The position numbers and the translations under genes are program-made. Under the pieces are notes generated by a model. It made no database searches, was not told the DNA's origin, and saw nothing but the letters and a program-made list of their open reading frames with translations. A DNA stretch of 31,181 bases from an uncultured Bacilli bacterium (lineage in GTDB: Bacteria > Bacillota_I > Bacilli_A > RF39 > UBA660): contig CAKOOS010000013.1 of the NCBI GenBank assembly GCA_934098735.1, forward strand, positions 1 through 31,181, in the 5' to 3' direction. How positions within the stretch are numbered: the first letter of the stretch is position 1; each line of letters opens with the position of its first letter. Of this stretch, positions 14,780-22,863 are shown one piece after another.

Positions 14780-16210
14780 ATGCTACAAGTATTAGTCGTT
14801 CAACAAGAATCGGCAAGTTGGTTAATGGACGCTGTCCGTTCTATCTTCTGGTTTCTTGCTAAAGGTGTATTACTTCTACTAGACGGAATGTTTTTAATAA
14901 TTGATGATATATGGAAGTTTAAATTTTTTGATAATCCTTATGTAAATAAAATCTATTCATCTGCTATTATTGTTGCTTGTACTTGGTTAATATTAAAAGT
15001 TATATTAGAACTGATTATGAGATACTTTGTAGATCAAGATGATAATAGTTCACCTACTAGGGTGTTTAAAGGTATTGTTTTCTGTGTCGTTATGATGTTT
15101 TTAATTCCACCTATGTTTAATTGGGGTTATGATTTATCTTCTAAAATGACACAGTATGTCGTTTCTGTATCATCAAATAATACTGCTAGTGCTACTTCTT
15201 TTGAATCTAGTATGTCATCAATGATACTTAATGCTTTTGCTGATGATGACAAGATGAAAGAAGAACATAAAAAATATTTTATAGAAAATTGGTTTACCGC
15301 TGATTATAACGAAGTTGAAGATGACGGTTTATTTGATAGTGGTGTTTATAAGTATAGTTTTAGTACTTTTCCAATATTTCTGGTAGGTTTAGTAGTTGTA
15401 GTACTTCTTTTCTTTATAGGAATACAAGTTGCTAAAAGAATTATAGAGTTAGCTCTCTATAAGGCCATAGCACCTTTTGTATGTACTTCTTTAGTGTCAA
15501 ACAAATCACACGCTTTTGAAGTTTGGTGCAAAGGTGTTATGGGTACTTTTTTAGTCACGACAGTTCAATACTTATGTATAGGTATCTTATTTAATGTTTT
15601 CGGTCAAGTATCATCTGGAACAAATTATGTAATGTCAGTTATTTTAATTGTTATAGGTGCTTTATTATTTATAATAGCTTCTCCTCAATTAGTTTCTGCA
15701 TTACTTAATGCAAATACTGGTGCTGGTGCAAATATGAGTGAATTACATACATTAGCTGCTTTAGGTACAAGTATGGTCGCTATGTCTAAATATGGTAAGA
15801 CAGTAGATAATTCTACAAGTTCAAATACTAATACTGATAATTCAAATAGTGATAGTTCTGGAGCTGGTGCTGATACTAATATGGATAATTCATCTTCAAA
15901 TTTAGAAAGTGCTTCAAATAGTGCTTCCAATAATGAAGATAATAATTCTAATAGTAATCTAAATAATGAAAGTCCTGATAATAGTTCTAGTGATATATCT
16001 TCTTCTGATCCTGAAGTAAGTGATTTATCTGGTAATATAAGTGATAATATCAATATGGATACTACTACATCTTTATCAGAAAGAATTGATACATATAAAG
16101 ACTTTATGGATAATCGTTATTCATCATTAAATGATGATACACCTACATATAAAACTAATGTTGATTGGGGGAATATAAATGTATCTAATACCAAAGAACA
16201 TAAGAGTTAA
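14780..16210 (+). CDS. VirB6/TrbL-like polytopic membrane channel protein
   Basis: The 476-aa protein has about seven hydrophobic segments in the first 320 residues (for example SSAIIVACTWLILKVILEL, FPIFLVGLVVVVLLFFIGI, YVMSVILIVIGALLFIIAS). The central ALYKAIAPFVCTSLVSN stretch and a loop after it are typical of TrbL/VirB6 proteins of Gram-positive type IV systems. A hydrophilic tail (about 345-440) is extremely rich in Ser, Asn and Asp. It would form the inner part of the transfer channel with VirB3 and VirB4 downstream. The ribosome site is weak (AGG at ten bases). The end overlaps the PrgI gene by 32 bases. Confidence 0.85.
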   Translation: MLQVLVVQQESASWLMDAVRSIFWFLAKGVLLLLDGMFLIIDDIWKFKFFDNPYVNKIYSSAIIVACTWLILKVILELIMRYFVDQDDNSSPTRVFKGIVFCVVMMFLIPPMFNWGYDLSSKMTQYVVSVSSNNTASATSFESSMSSMILNAFADDDKMKEEHKKYFIENWFTADYNEVEDDGLFDSGVYKYSFSTFPIFLVGLVVVVLLFFIGIQVAKRIIELALYKAIAPFVCTSLVSNKSHAFEVWCKGVMGTFLVTTVQYLCIGILFNVFGQVSSGTNYVMSVILIVIGALLFIIASPQLVSALLNANTGAGANMSELHTLAALGTSMVAMSKYGKTVDNSTSSNTNTDNSNSDSSGAGADTNMDNSSSNLESASNSASNNEDNNSNSNLNNESPDNSSSDISSSDPEVSDLSGNISDNINMDTTTSLSERIDTYKDFMDNRYSSLNDDTPTYKTNVDWGNINVSNTKEHKS

Positions 16211-16460
16211 AAGAGAGATTTTTAAAGGTTATGGTGTTAAAGAAATTATCTTTTTAGGAATATCAATCTTTGTTGGTTATTTGTTAGCTAGATTATTTGG
16301 TAAAGGTTTATTAAAAGTGTTTTTATTCTCATTTTTTCCTATACTTACATTTTTAATAACTCTACCTATGCCTAATGGTAATGGTAATATTTTAAGTATT
16401 CTAATTAAAATGTTAAAATTTAGAACAAGTCAAAAAAAATATAAGAAATATAATTCTTAA
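16179..16460 (+). CDS. PrgI/VirB3-like membrane protein
   Basis: The 93-aa protein reads MYLIPKNIRVKREIFKGYGVKEIIFLGIS at the start: the xxxxPKxIRxxxxxFxGfxxxE signature of the PrgI family, which replaces VirB3 in Firmicute systems. Two adjacent hydrophobic helices follow (about 24-60), and a basic tail. It would recruit VirB4 to the channel. The ATG is seven bases after GGGGG, embedded in the end of the VirB6 gene. The order VirB6-VirB3-VirB4, interrupted here by two small paralogues, fits this class. Confidence 0.85.
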   Translation: MYLIPKNIRVKREIFKGYGVKEIIFLGISIFVGYLLARLFGKGLLKVFLFSFFPILTFLITLPMPNGNGNILSILIKMLKFRTSQKKYKKYNS

Positions 16461-16476
16461 ATAAGGGGGTATGTAA

Positions 16477-17022
16477 TTGAATAATAAAGTTGATGATGTA
16501 CTTTATAAACTTGTAGAAACAAAAAAATTCATAGCAAAAGCGGCTTTAAATGATAATAGTAATACTTCTTATGAGAACACTATTAAAGGATTGCATAATA
16601 TTATTGTTGATTATACTATGAATAATAAAATGTCTCGTAAAGAAATTTTAGATATTACTTTTTCTTTGTATGATATTGAAGTTGAGAAAACCTTTTTAGA
16701 TAAAGTTAAAGATTTCTTAAATATACCTAAACATATCAAAAACACCAAAGAAAAAATAATTGAAAATCATAAAAAAAAAGAAACTAAAAAAATATATGAA
16801 AAAGAAATAGAAAGTTTAGTTAAGGATAAACTAAAAGAAATGATTAAACAAGATAAATTAGATAGTCAAAATAAAGTTAATGATGATAAGGTTTTAGATA
16901 AAGAAAAACAAGAAAATATAAATATAACTAATAATAAAGATCTATCTATTAATCATAACATTAAAACTTCTGTTCCTACTTCCAACAAGGAATTTGAAGA
17001 TACAAAACAAATGAAAATTTAA
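16477..17022 (+). CDS. Unknown soluble protein, paralogue of the next gene
   Basis: A TTG start seven bases after AAGGGGG. The 181-aa product has an N-terminal domain of about 70 residues (VDDVLYKLVETKKFIAKA ... HNIIVDYTMNNKMSRKEIL) that matches the following 88-aa protein in pattern. The two share V/LxxVxxxLxxxKxxI, IxNIIxDYxxxxKMSxxEILD and a short acidic end. The remainder is Lys/Glu/Asn-rich and probably extended or coiled (about 75-181). There is no membrane segment. The family is not recognised. Its position between VirB3 and VirB4 suggests a cytoplasmic accessory of the transfer ATPase, which is inference. Confidence 0.65.
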   Translation: MNNKVDDVLYKLVETKKFIAKAALNDNSNTSYENTIKGLHNIIVDYTMNNKMSRKEILDITFSLYDIEVEKTFLDKVKDFLNIPKHIKNTKEKIIENHKKKETKKIYEKEIESLVKDKLKEMIKQDKLDSQNKVNDDKVLDKEKQENINITNNKDLSINHNIKTSVPTSNKEFEDTKQMKI

Positions 17023-17038
17023 GGGGGTTATAAAATTT

Positions 17039-17305
17039 ATGAATAAGAATCTTGATGAAGTGTATATAACACTTCTAAAAGCAAAAGAAAAAATATACGA
17101 ATATACCAAAAACAAAGTTAAAAATGAAAATTGGCGACCATATTATAATGGAATTGTAGAAAATATAGATAATATCATAATAGATTATTCAATAGCTACA
17201 AAGATGTCTAGTGAAGAAATTTTAGATTGCTTATTTGAAGTTGGTGCTGATAATAAAGATAGTATTTTCTATGATACTTATAACACTATGAAAATGAATA
17301 TGTAA
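17039..17305 (+). CDS. Unknown small protein, paralogue of the preceding gene
   Basis: This 88-aa protein begins MNKNLDEVYITLLKAKEKIYEY and contains ENIDNIIIDYSIATKMSSEEILDCLFEVG. It corresponds to the N-terminal domain of the upstream 181-aa protein (IIVDYTMNNKMSRKEILDITFSLY) but lacks the Lys-rich tail. This looks like a tandem duplication followed by divergence or loss of the tail. AAGGGGGTT precedes the ATG. There is no known family. Confidence 0.65.
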   Translation: MNKNLDEVYITLLKAKEKIYEYTKNKVKNENWRPYYNGIVENIDNIIIDYSIATKMSSEEILDCLFEVGADNKDSIFYDTYNTMKMNM

Positions 17306-17327
17306 TTCATAATATCTGGGGGTTATT

Positions 17328-19682
17328 TTGAATAAGAATAAAAAGAAAAAGATTGATAGATCTATTCTTGAATGGTTGCCTTTTAAAGAAGTCTGGAATG
17401 ATTTATTATATCTTGATAATGACAAAGTTGTTGGTATTATAAAAGTAAATAGCATTAATCTTCAACTATATTCTAATGAAGAACAAACATCTAAAATATT
17501 TCAATTTAGAAAAGTATTATTAAGTTTAGAATATCCATTTAAAATACTTGCTCTTGATAAGCCGATTAGTTTATCAGAACACATAGAAAACTTATTATAT
17601 TTATCTAAAAATACTGATGATAAAATTAAAAAAGAATTATTAGAAGAAGATATAAAATATGCTGATACAATAATGAATAATAATTTAGTAAACAATCGTG
17701 AATTTTATTTATTAATTGATGAAGATAAAGACAATGTTAAATTGTTAAAATCTAAAATAAATGATATTGTATCTCAATTATCTAATATAGGTCTATCTTC
17801 ATCTCAAGCTAAAACTGATGAAATAAAAGAATTACTATTTGTCTATCTTAATCCTACTTCATCACTTGAAGTATTTAGACAAGACAGTAGTTTAAAAACA
17901 TTAAAAGAAAAAATTGCACCTATTGCAATGAAGTTTAATGAAAAAGACATATTACTTGGAGATATATATGCTACAAGTATTATAATTGATACTTTCCCCT
18001 CTTATGCTAGGGGAAGTTGGTTAGGTATGTTATCTAACATTAAAAATACTCGTATGATGATTTCTGTTAATCCTATGGATAATATAGAAGTTAATAAAAC
18101 TCTTAAAAAAGGAATGACAGAAACTAGAAGTAAGTTTATTAATTCTAAAGATAGAAACGATCAAATAGTACTCAAAAATCAATTAGAAGATTATGAGAAA
18201 CTAACAAATAAAATGGATCGTGAAAATGAAAAAATGCTACTGATGTCAGTAGTGTTTTTTACTTATGCTGAAAGTTTAGAAGAATTACAAAAAAGAATAA
18301 AAGAAATAAAGTCTGCTTTAAGTAGTTTAAATCTTCGTGGATCACAGTTGATATTCGAGCAAGAACAAGGTTTAAAAACTTGTTTACCAACTCTTGATAT
18401 GCCACTTCAAGAAAATTTTGGACTACCTATGCCTACAACGACAGTAGCGGCTTCATTTCCTTTTGTCTTTGAATCTATACAAGATGACGGTAATTCTATA
18501 ATACTTGGCGACGACATAAACGGCGGTCTTACATTATTTGATCTGTGGAAAAGAACTAATAAAAGAACAAACTCAAATATGTGTATTATAGGTAAAAGTG
18601 GTAGTGGTAAATCTACTTTAATTAAAAAGTTATTACGTGGTAATTTTGCACGTGGTGGTGGTAAAAAACGAACTCGTATTTTGTGTGTAGATCCAGAACG
18701 CGAATATAAAGACTTATGTAATACTCTTAATGGGAATTGGATTGACTGTGGTAGCGGATCGGGATTTGTTATTAATCCACTAGAAATTAAAAATTCTGCT
18801 AATGATGAAGATAATAATGTTGCTGTAATAAAACACTTACAAACATTTAGAACTTTTATAAAATATTATTTTAAAGATTTAACAGAATTAGAACTTACTA
18901 AAATTGAAGAATTACTTTTGAAAACATATAAAAAGAAAAACATAGATTTAGATACTGATGTTAGTAAGTTATCTTCAAAAGATTATCCTATCATTACCGA
19001 TTTTCATAATGAAATAAAAAACGAATTAGAAAATGCAAAAAATGATAAAAGGATTAATGATGACACAGTTAAGTCTTTAGAAAAAATAGAAGCTATTGTT
19101 AGAAGAATGGCTACCGGTGTTGATAGCAAATTATGGAATAATTATTCTAATTTAGATTTAAACTCTGATTTTATAGTATTTGATATTCATACTTTACTTG
19201 ATAGTGATGACACTATATTAAGAACTCAATTCTTTAATATCTTATCTTTATGTTGGCACATTATTAGTCAAAATAGAGACGAACAAGTTATTTTAATTGT
19301 TGATGAAGCTCATTTATTAATTGATCCTGAAAATAAAGACGGACTAGAATTTTTAAAAAGAACTTCTAAAAGGATTCGTAAATATAATGGTAGCTTAATT
19401 GTGTGTACTCAAAATATGATTGACTTTACTTCACCAGAAGTAGTTAGGTACGGTCAAGTTATTGTTGATAATTCTGACTATCAAATTATTATGGCTCAAG
19501 GAAGTGAAGAAATAATTTCACTTCAAAAAGTATTAAGATTAAGTGAAAATGAAAGAAGATTTTTACAAACTGCGGGTAAAGGTCAAGCACTATTTGTTAT
19601 TACTCACGACAAACGAATACCTATCTTCGTCCATTTAAGGCCAGAAGAAAAAGAATTATTTGGTAAAGGTGGCGGTAGATAA
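17328..19682 (+). CDS. VirB4-type conjugation ATPase
   Basis: The 784-aa cytoplasmic ATPase, from a TTG start after GGGGGTTATT, carries Walker A GKSGSGKST (residues about 422-430) and Walker B VILIVDEAHLLI (about 654-665). There is also a later IVCTQNMIDF and an ending GQALFVITHDKRIPIFVHL, all in VirB4/TraE order. The N-terminal 400 residues form the VirB4 domain that docks to VirB3 (for example FREDSS-like FRQDSSL, and YARGSWLGMLSN). It powers assembly of the channel and substrate transfer. The length is normal for Firmicute homologues (about 780-830). It is flanked by two small paralogues and the M23 hydrolase, as in other Gram-positive elements where a hydrolase follows VirB4. Confidence 0.95.
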   Translation: MNKNKKKKIDRSILEWLPFKEVWNDLLYLDNDKVVGIIKVNSINLQLYSNEEQTSKIFQFRKVLLSLEYPFKILALDKPISLSEHIENLLYLSKNTDDKIKKELLEEDIKYADTIMNNNLVNNREFYLLIDEDKDNVKLLKSKINDIVSQLSNIGLSSSQAKTDEIKELLFVYLNPTSSLEVFRQDSSLKTLKEKIAPIAMKFNEKDILLGDIYATSIIIDTFPSYARGSWLGMLSNIKNTRMMISVNPMDNIEVNKTLKKGMTETRSKFINSKDRNDQIVLKNQLEDYEKLTNKMDRENEKMLLMSVVFFTYAESLEELQKRIKEIKSALSSLNLRGSQLIFEQEQGLKTCLPTLDMPLQENFGLPMPTTTVAASFPFVFESIQDDGNSIILGDDINGGLTLFDLWKRTNKRTNSNMCIIGKSGSGKSTLIKKLLRGNFARGGGKKRTRILCVDPEREYKDLCNTLNGNWIDCGSGSGFVINPLEIKNSANDEDNNVAVIKHLQTFRTFIKYYFKDLTELELTKIEELLLKTYKKKNIDLDTDVSKLSSKDYPIITDFHNEIKNELENAKNDKRINDDTVKSLEKIEAIVRRMATGVDSKLWNNYSNLDLNSDFIVFDIHTLLDSDDTILRTQFFNILSLCWHIISQNRDEQVILIVDEAHLLIDPENKDGLEFLKRTSKRIRKYNGSLIVCTQNMIDFTSPEVVRYGQVIVDNSDYQIIMAQGSEEIISLQKVLRLSENERRFLQTAGKGQALFVITHDKRIPIFVHLRPEEKELFGKGGGR

Positions 19683-19705
19683 TTAAAGATATTGTATCAA
19701 CCATA

Positions 19706-20362
19706 ATGAAAGGTAAAATGATAATTGCACTACTTCCAGTTGCATTTATCATTTTTATTGTTTTAATAATTGTAGCTTTACTTACTTCATTGTTTGGTAA
19801 TCAAGAGATGACTTATAAAACTTCTTTTGTACTTCCATTTGATACAAATAACTTTACTATCACATCTGATTATGGACTGCGTGATGATCCATTTACTAAT
19901 GAAAAAGCAAAACACAATGGTATAGATGTTGTCCCAGTAAATACAAAAAATATAGTTGCAATAGCTGACGGTAAAGTTGTTGCTAGTACTCTTGATAGTG
20001 CTGGTGCTGAATATGTTTTAATAGAACATAAAATAAATGGAACTACTTATAGATCTGGATATTGGCATTTAGAAGAAAATTCAAGAACTGTAAATGTTGG
20101 CGACGAAGTTAAACAAGGTCAACAAGTTGGCATTATGGGAATGACTGGTAGAGCAACAGGGGTTCACTTGCATTTAGTATTACAAGTATATAATGCTAAA
20201 ACAAATCAGTTTGAATATACCGATCCCACTACTATTATTAAAAATAAAATAACTGCTAAAGATTATATCTTATATGATTATAATTCTAAAAGTTTTAATA
20301 AGCCATTTGGTAATCTACCCACTACACCAGAGTTTAATCCATTACCTAATCTTAATAATTAA
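19706..20362 (+). CDS. Membrane-anchored M23 peptidoglycan endopeptidase (VirB1 role)
   Basis: The 218-aa protein has an N-terminal membrane helix (about 5-30) and an M23 (lysostaphin/LytM-type) domain. Zinc ligands are H70 and D74 (AKHNGIDVV) and H156 (HLHLVL); H121 (GYWHLE) and H154 complete the site, so it looks active. SDYGLRDDP and GDEVKQGQQVGIMGMTG are family signatures. It would cut cross-links so that the channel can pass the wall. There is no NlpC/P60 or SLT second domain, which many Gram-positive transfer hydrolases have, so it is a minimal version. The start has no good ribosome site; ATG at 19715 after AAAGG is an alternative. Confidence 0.9.
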   Translation: MKGKMIIALLPVAFIIFIVLIIVALLTSLFGNQEMTYKTSFVLPFDTNNFTITSDYGLRDDPFTNEKAKHNGIDVVPVNTKNIVAIADGKVVASTLDSAGAEYVLIEHKINGTTYRSGYWHLEENSRTVNVGDEVKQGQQVGIMGMTGRATGVHLHLVLQVYNAKTNQFEYTDPTTIIKNKITAKDYILYDYNSKSFNKPFGNLPTTPEFNPLPNLNN

Positions 20363-20650
20363 TGGCCGAACTTTTGGCAAAAAAGCAATTCAAAAAGTGG
20401 CGATTTTCTAAAAAATATATATTCAAAAAGTGTGTACGATTGTTATACACCCCTTATTTTTCAAAGGGTAAGAAGTTAACGATTGTATAACAAAAAGATA
20501 AAATGTAAACACTTGTGTTTTTTAGAAACCCTTATGAAATAAGGGAAAATTCGCCACTGGCGAATTGTTTGTAAACAGGATTTATCCTGCTTTAAATAGA
20601 ACTTAAAAGTTAGTACATTTTTTTGGCCGAACTCTTGGCCGAAGATAGAA
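20363..20650. other. Candidate origin of transfer (oriT) or single-strand origin
   Basis: This non-coding stretch of about 290 bases upstream of the relaxosome genes is packed with symmetry. GTGTA/TACAC arms lie at 20432-20450. CCCTT/AAGGG is at 20451-20468, AAACAC/GTGTTT at 20507-20520 and CCCTTAT/ATAAGGG at 20529-20545. AATTCGCC/GGCGAATT is at 20548-20566 and CAGGAT/ATCCTG at 20576-20589. ACGATTGT occurs twice inside loops (20436, 20479), ATTCAAAAAGTG twice (20388, 20421). GGCCGAAC repeats border both sides (20364, 20625, 20637). No single nic site could be named. Position and structure fit oriT; clustered ssDNA hairpins could also serve lagging-strand start. Confidence 0.6.
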
Positions 20651-20658
20651 AGGATTTT

Positions 20659-20784
20659 ATGAAATTATTTTTGATTATTTTAGGAATTAATATTCTAATA
20701 TTTTTAATTGTATTTGTTTTCTGTGCTTGTAAGGTTGCAAGTTTATGTGATAAAGAAATGGAAAAAATAAATAAAGATATTTAA
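20659..20784 (+). CDS. Small membrane protein, DUF3789-like, 41 aa
   Basis: MKLFLIILGINILIFLIVF and then VFCACKVASLCDKEMEKIN: one N-terminal membrane helix and a short charged tail with three cysteines. Proteins of this size and pattern, grouped as DUF3789, are frequent next to relaxase genes in Firmicute conjugative elements; the role is unknown. AAAGGA lies five bases before the ATG. Confidence 0.65.
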   Translation: MKLFLIILGINILIFLIVFVFCACKVASLCDKEMEKINKDI

Positions 20785-20830
20785 GTTGTTATATTAAAAT
20801 TTTATTATTTTATAAAAGGGGGTTATATAA

Positions 20831-20998
20831 ATGAATGATAAAAAAAATAATTATTTAAAAGTACAAGTGGATCAAAAAATGGAAGAAGCATTTAGAAAGA
20901 TTATTGAGAAAAAAGGATTATCAATTCAAACTGCTTTAGAAATTATAATTAAAAATTATATACTTGAAAACTTGGATTGTATATTGAATAGTAAATAA
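20831..20998 (+). CDS. Small ribbon-helix-helix protein, 55 aa
   Basis: The product reads MNDKKNNYLKVQVDQKMEEAFRK, then IIEKKGLSIQTALEIIIKNYIL: a strand, helix, GLS turn and second helix as in Arc/MetJ-type DNA-binding proteins. The ATG follows AAAGGGGG. The stop overlaps the next start by one base (TAATG), and the next gene has the same fold, so the two may act together on DNA at the nearby oriT. Confidence 0.7.
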   Translation: MNDKKNNYLKVQVDQKMEEAFRKIIEKKGLSIQTALEIIIKNYILENLDCILNSK

Positions 20999-21429
20999 TG
21001 AATGAAAATAAAAATTCAAATATTGTTGCTTTCAGACTAGATCCACATAAGAAAAAATTATTACAAGATCAAGCTGATAAAAATAATATGAAATTAAGTG
21101 AGTATTGTAAATTAGTTTTATTAGATTATTTGGAACAATCAATGTTATTAGATACACAAAAAAAGTTGGTTGAACTAATTACAGAAACAGTACAAAATGC
21201 TAATGAAAAACAATTTTATAAAATACTTACTATGCTAAATAAAAATAATATAGGAATAGAAACTATAATATTACAAAATGATATGACTTATAAATATTTT
21301 GATATACCACAAACAAGATCTGAATTAAATACCCATTTAGTAAATCACCCTATAACAGAAGTTGCAAGAGAACAAGTATTAAAAAATATTCGTGAATTAA
21401 GAAATAAAAAGGAACTAACTGATGAGTAG
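20998..21429 (+). CDS. MobC-like relaxosome accessory protein
   Basis: The 143-aa protein starts with a ribbon-helix-helix (NIVAFRLDPHKKKLLQDQADKNNMKLSEYCKLVLLDYL) followed by helical regions. This is the usual build of MobC/MbeC-type proteins that bind oriT and guide the relaxase. The start overlaps the preceding ribbon-helix-helix gene, and the end overlaps the relaxase by eight bases, so expression is tightly coupled. The middle (QKKLVELITETVQNANEKQF) could form a coiled coil. The precise family is not assigned. Confidence 0.75.
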   Translation: MNENKNSNIVAFRLDPHKKKLLQDQADKNNMKLSEYCKLVLLDYLEQSMLLDTQKKLVELITETVQNANEKQFYKILTMLNKNNIGIETIILQNDMTYKYFDIPQTRSELNTHLVNHPITEVAREQVLKNIRELRNKKELTDE

Positions 21430-22849
21430 TAATATAGTAGCTATCGTTCGTTATAAGAAAGATGTTAATTTTCAAAAGTTAGTTGGTGGTTGGTGCAAGT
21501 ATGTTTCAAAGGACGGTGCTGACGGAAAAAGTTTAAAAGACTTTTCTTCTAGTGATGAATTGTTTGATAAAGAATTTGGAATATATGATGATACTATTGA
21601 TAATGATATTAATTACATTTGGGATAAAAACGGAGATATAAAAAAAGAAGATATATTAAAAGATTTGCCAAAAGATGAATCAGGTAGAATGTGGAATTTA
21701 GTTATTTCGTTCCCACCAGATTTTGCTTTAGAATCTGGACTTAAAACTAAACAAGATTATTATATGATGACTAAAGCTATTATGCCTAGATTTTTATTAG
21801 ATAATGATTTTGACTTAACTAATACACGGTGGTATGCAAGTAAACATAATGATACTGATAATCCACATCTTCATATTACTATTTTTGAAAAAGAAACTAG
21901 AAGAAAAAAAGATACATTAGAAAAGTCATCTATAAAATATTTAAAAAGTAATATTGCTTCTTATTTAGTAGATAACAAATCTTTTTATCAGGAACAAGAT
22001 TATTTATTTTTAGGTTTGGAATATAAGATAAGAAAAAACAATTTTACAAAAGTTGATAAAGAATTATTTTTTAGTAGTAAATTTAGAAAAGCATTAAATA
22101 AAGATTTATTGAATTTATATGATAAGCTACCAAAAAGGGGCCGACTTCAATATAACTCAAAGAATTTAGATTATTGTAGAAAAGATATTGATAAAGTTAT
22201 AGAGAGAATTTTATATCACGACACTATCAAGTATGAATTTGAAAAATACTATCATAGTTTAGAAGAAATACAAAGAGAACAAAAAAAGTTATATGGTAAT
22301 AATGCAAATAATAAATATATAGAAAATAAAATGAAACGTTTATATTCTAAAATAGGAAATGATATTTTACATAACTTTAAAGTTTATAACTCTACTGACT
22401 TTATCAAAAGACAAAAAGAATTTTTAAAAGTTAATATAATGAATATGAATTTTAAAAGTCGTCCTGTAAAAAAGAATTCTACTATTTTAAAGTATGCTAA
22501 AGAATTATATAAACTTGGTCGTCTCGCTGAATTGTCTGATAGTGATATAAAAAAGTTATTAAGTGATTGGATTAGAAGATCAAATTTAGATGTTAATGTT
22601 GATAATGTATTTACTGCTGTTAGAATGACAAACGAAGATATAAACGCTACTGATTTTTATAAATCACTATCTCACTTTGGTTATACAAAAGAAAAATATA
22701 CTAATTATAAAAATAAATCTTTTTATAAAAATATTAGATTTAAACAGTTTATTAAAAAAGCTAATTATTTTTTAGAATCTGAAAGTAAAAATGAAGAAAG
22801 ATATTTACAAGAGATTTTAGAAAAAGAATTACAAGGAAAAGAGATTTAA
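21422..22849 (+). CDS. Relaxase (MobP-type, MobP2/MobL-like)
   Basis: The 475-aa protein has the histidine metal-binding motif in WYASKHNDTDNPHLHITIFEK: H142, H149 and H151 (HxDxxNPHxH form), as in MOB-P relaxases. The N-terminal part (VAIVRYKKDVNFQKLVGGWCKYVSKDG) holds several Tyr residues, one of which should be the nicking residue; Y27 within YVSKDGADG is a candidate. The C-terminal half is Lys-rich and helical without a helicase or primase domain. It would nick oriT and remain bound to the 5' end, being delivered by VirD4 encoded next. The exact subfamily is uncertain; of Firmicute types it most resembles MobP2/MobL. Confidence 0.85.
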   Translation: MSSNIVAIVRYKKDVNFQKLVGGWCKYVSKDGADGKSLKDFSSSDELFDKEFGIYDDTIDNDINYIWDKNGDIKKEDILKDLPKDESGRMWNLVISFPPDFALESGLKTKQDYYMMTKAIMPRFLLDNDFDLTNTRWYASKHNDTDNPHLHITIFEKETRRKKDTLEKSSIKYLKSNIASYLVDNKSFYQEQDYLFLGLEYKIRKNNFTKVDKELFFSSKFRKALNKDLLNLYDKLPKRGRLQYNSKNLDYCRKDIDKVIERILYHDTIKYEFEKYYHSLEEIQREQKKLYGNNANNKYIENKMKRLYSKIGNDILHNFKVYNSTDFIKRQKEFLKVNIMNMNFKSRPVKKNSTILKYAKELYKLGRLAELSDSDIKKLLSDWIRRSNLDVNVDNVFTAVRMTNEDINATDFYKSLSHFGYTKEKYTNYKNKSFYKNIRFKQFIKKANYFLESESKNEERYLQEILEKELQGKEI

Positions 22850-22863
22850 AGGGGGTTGTTAAA

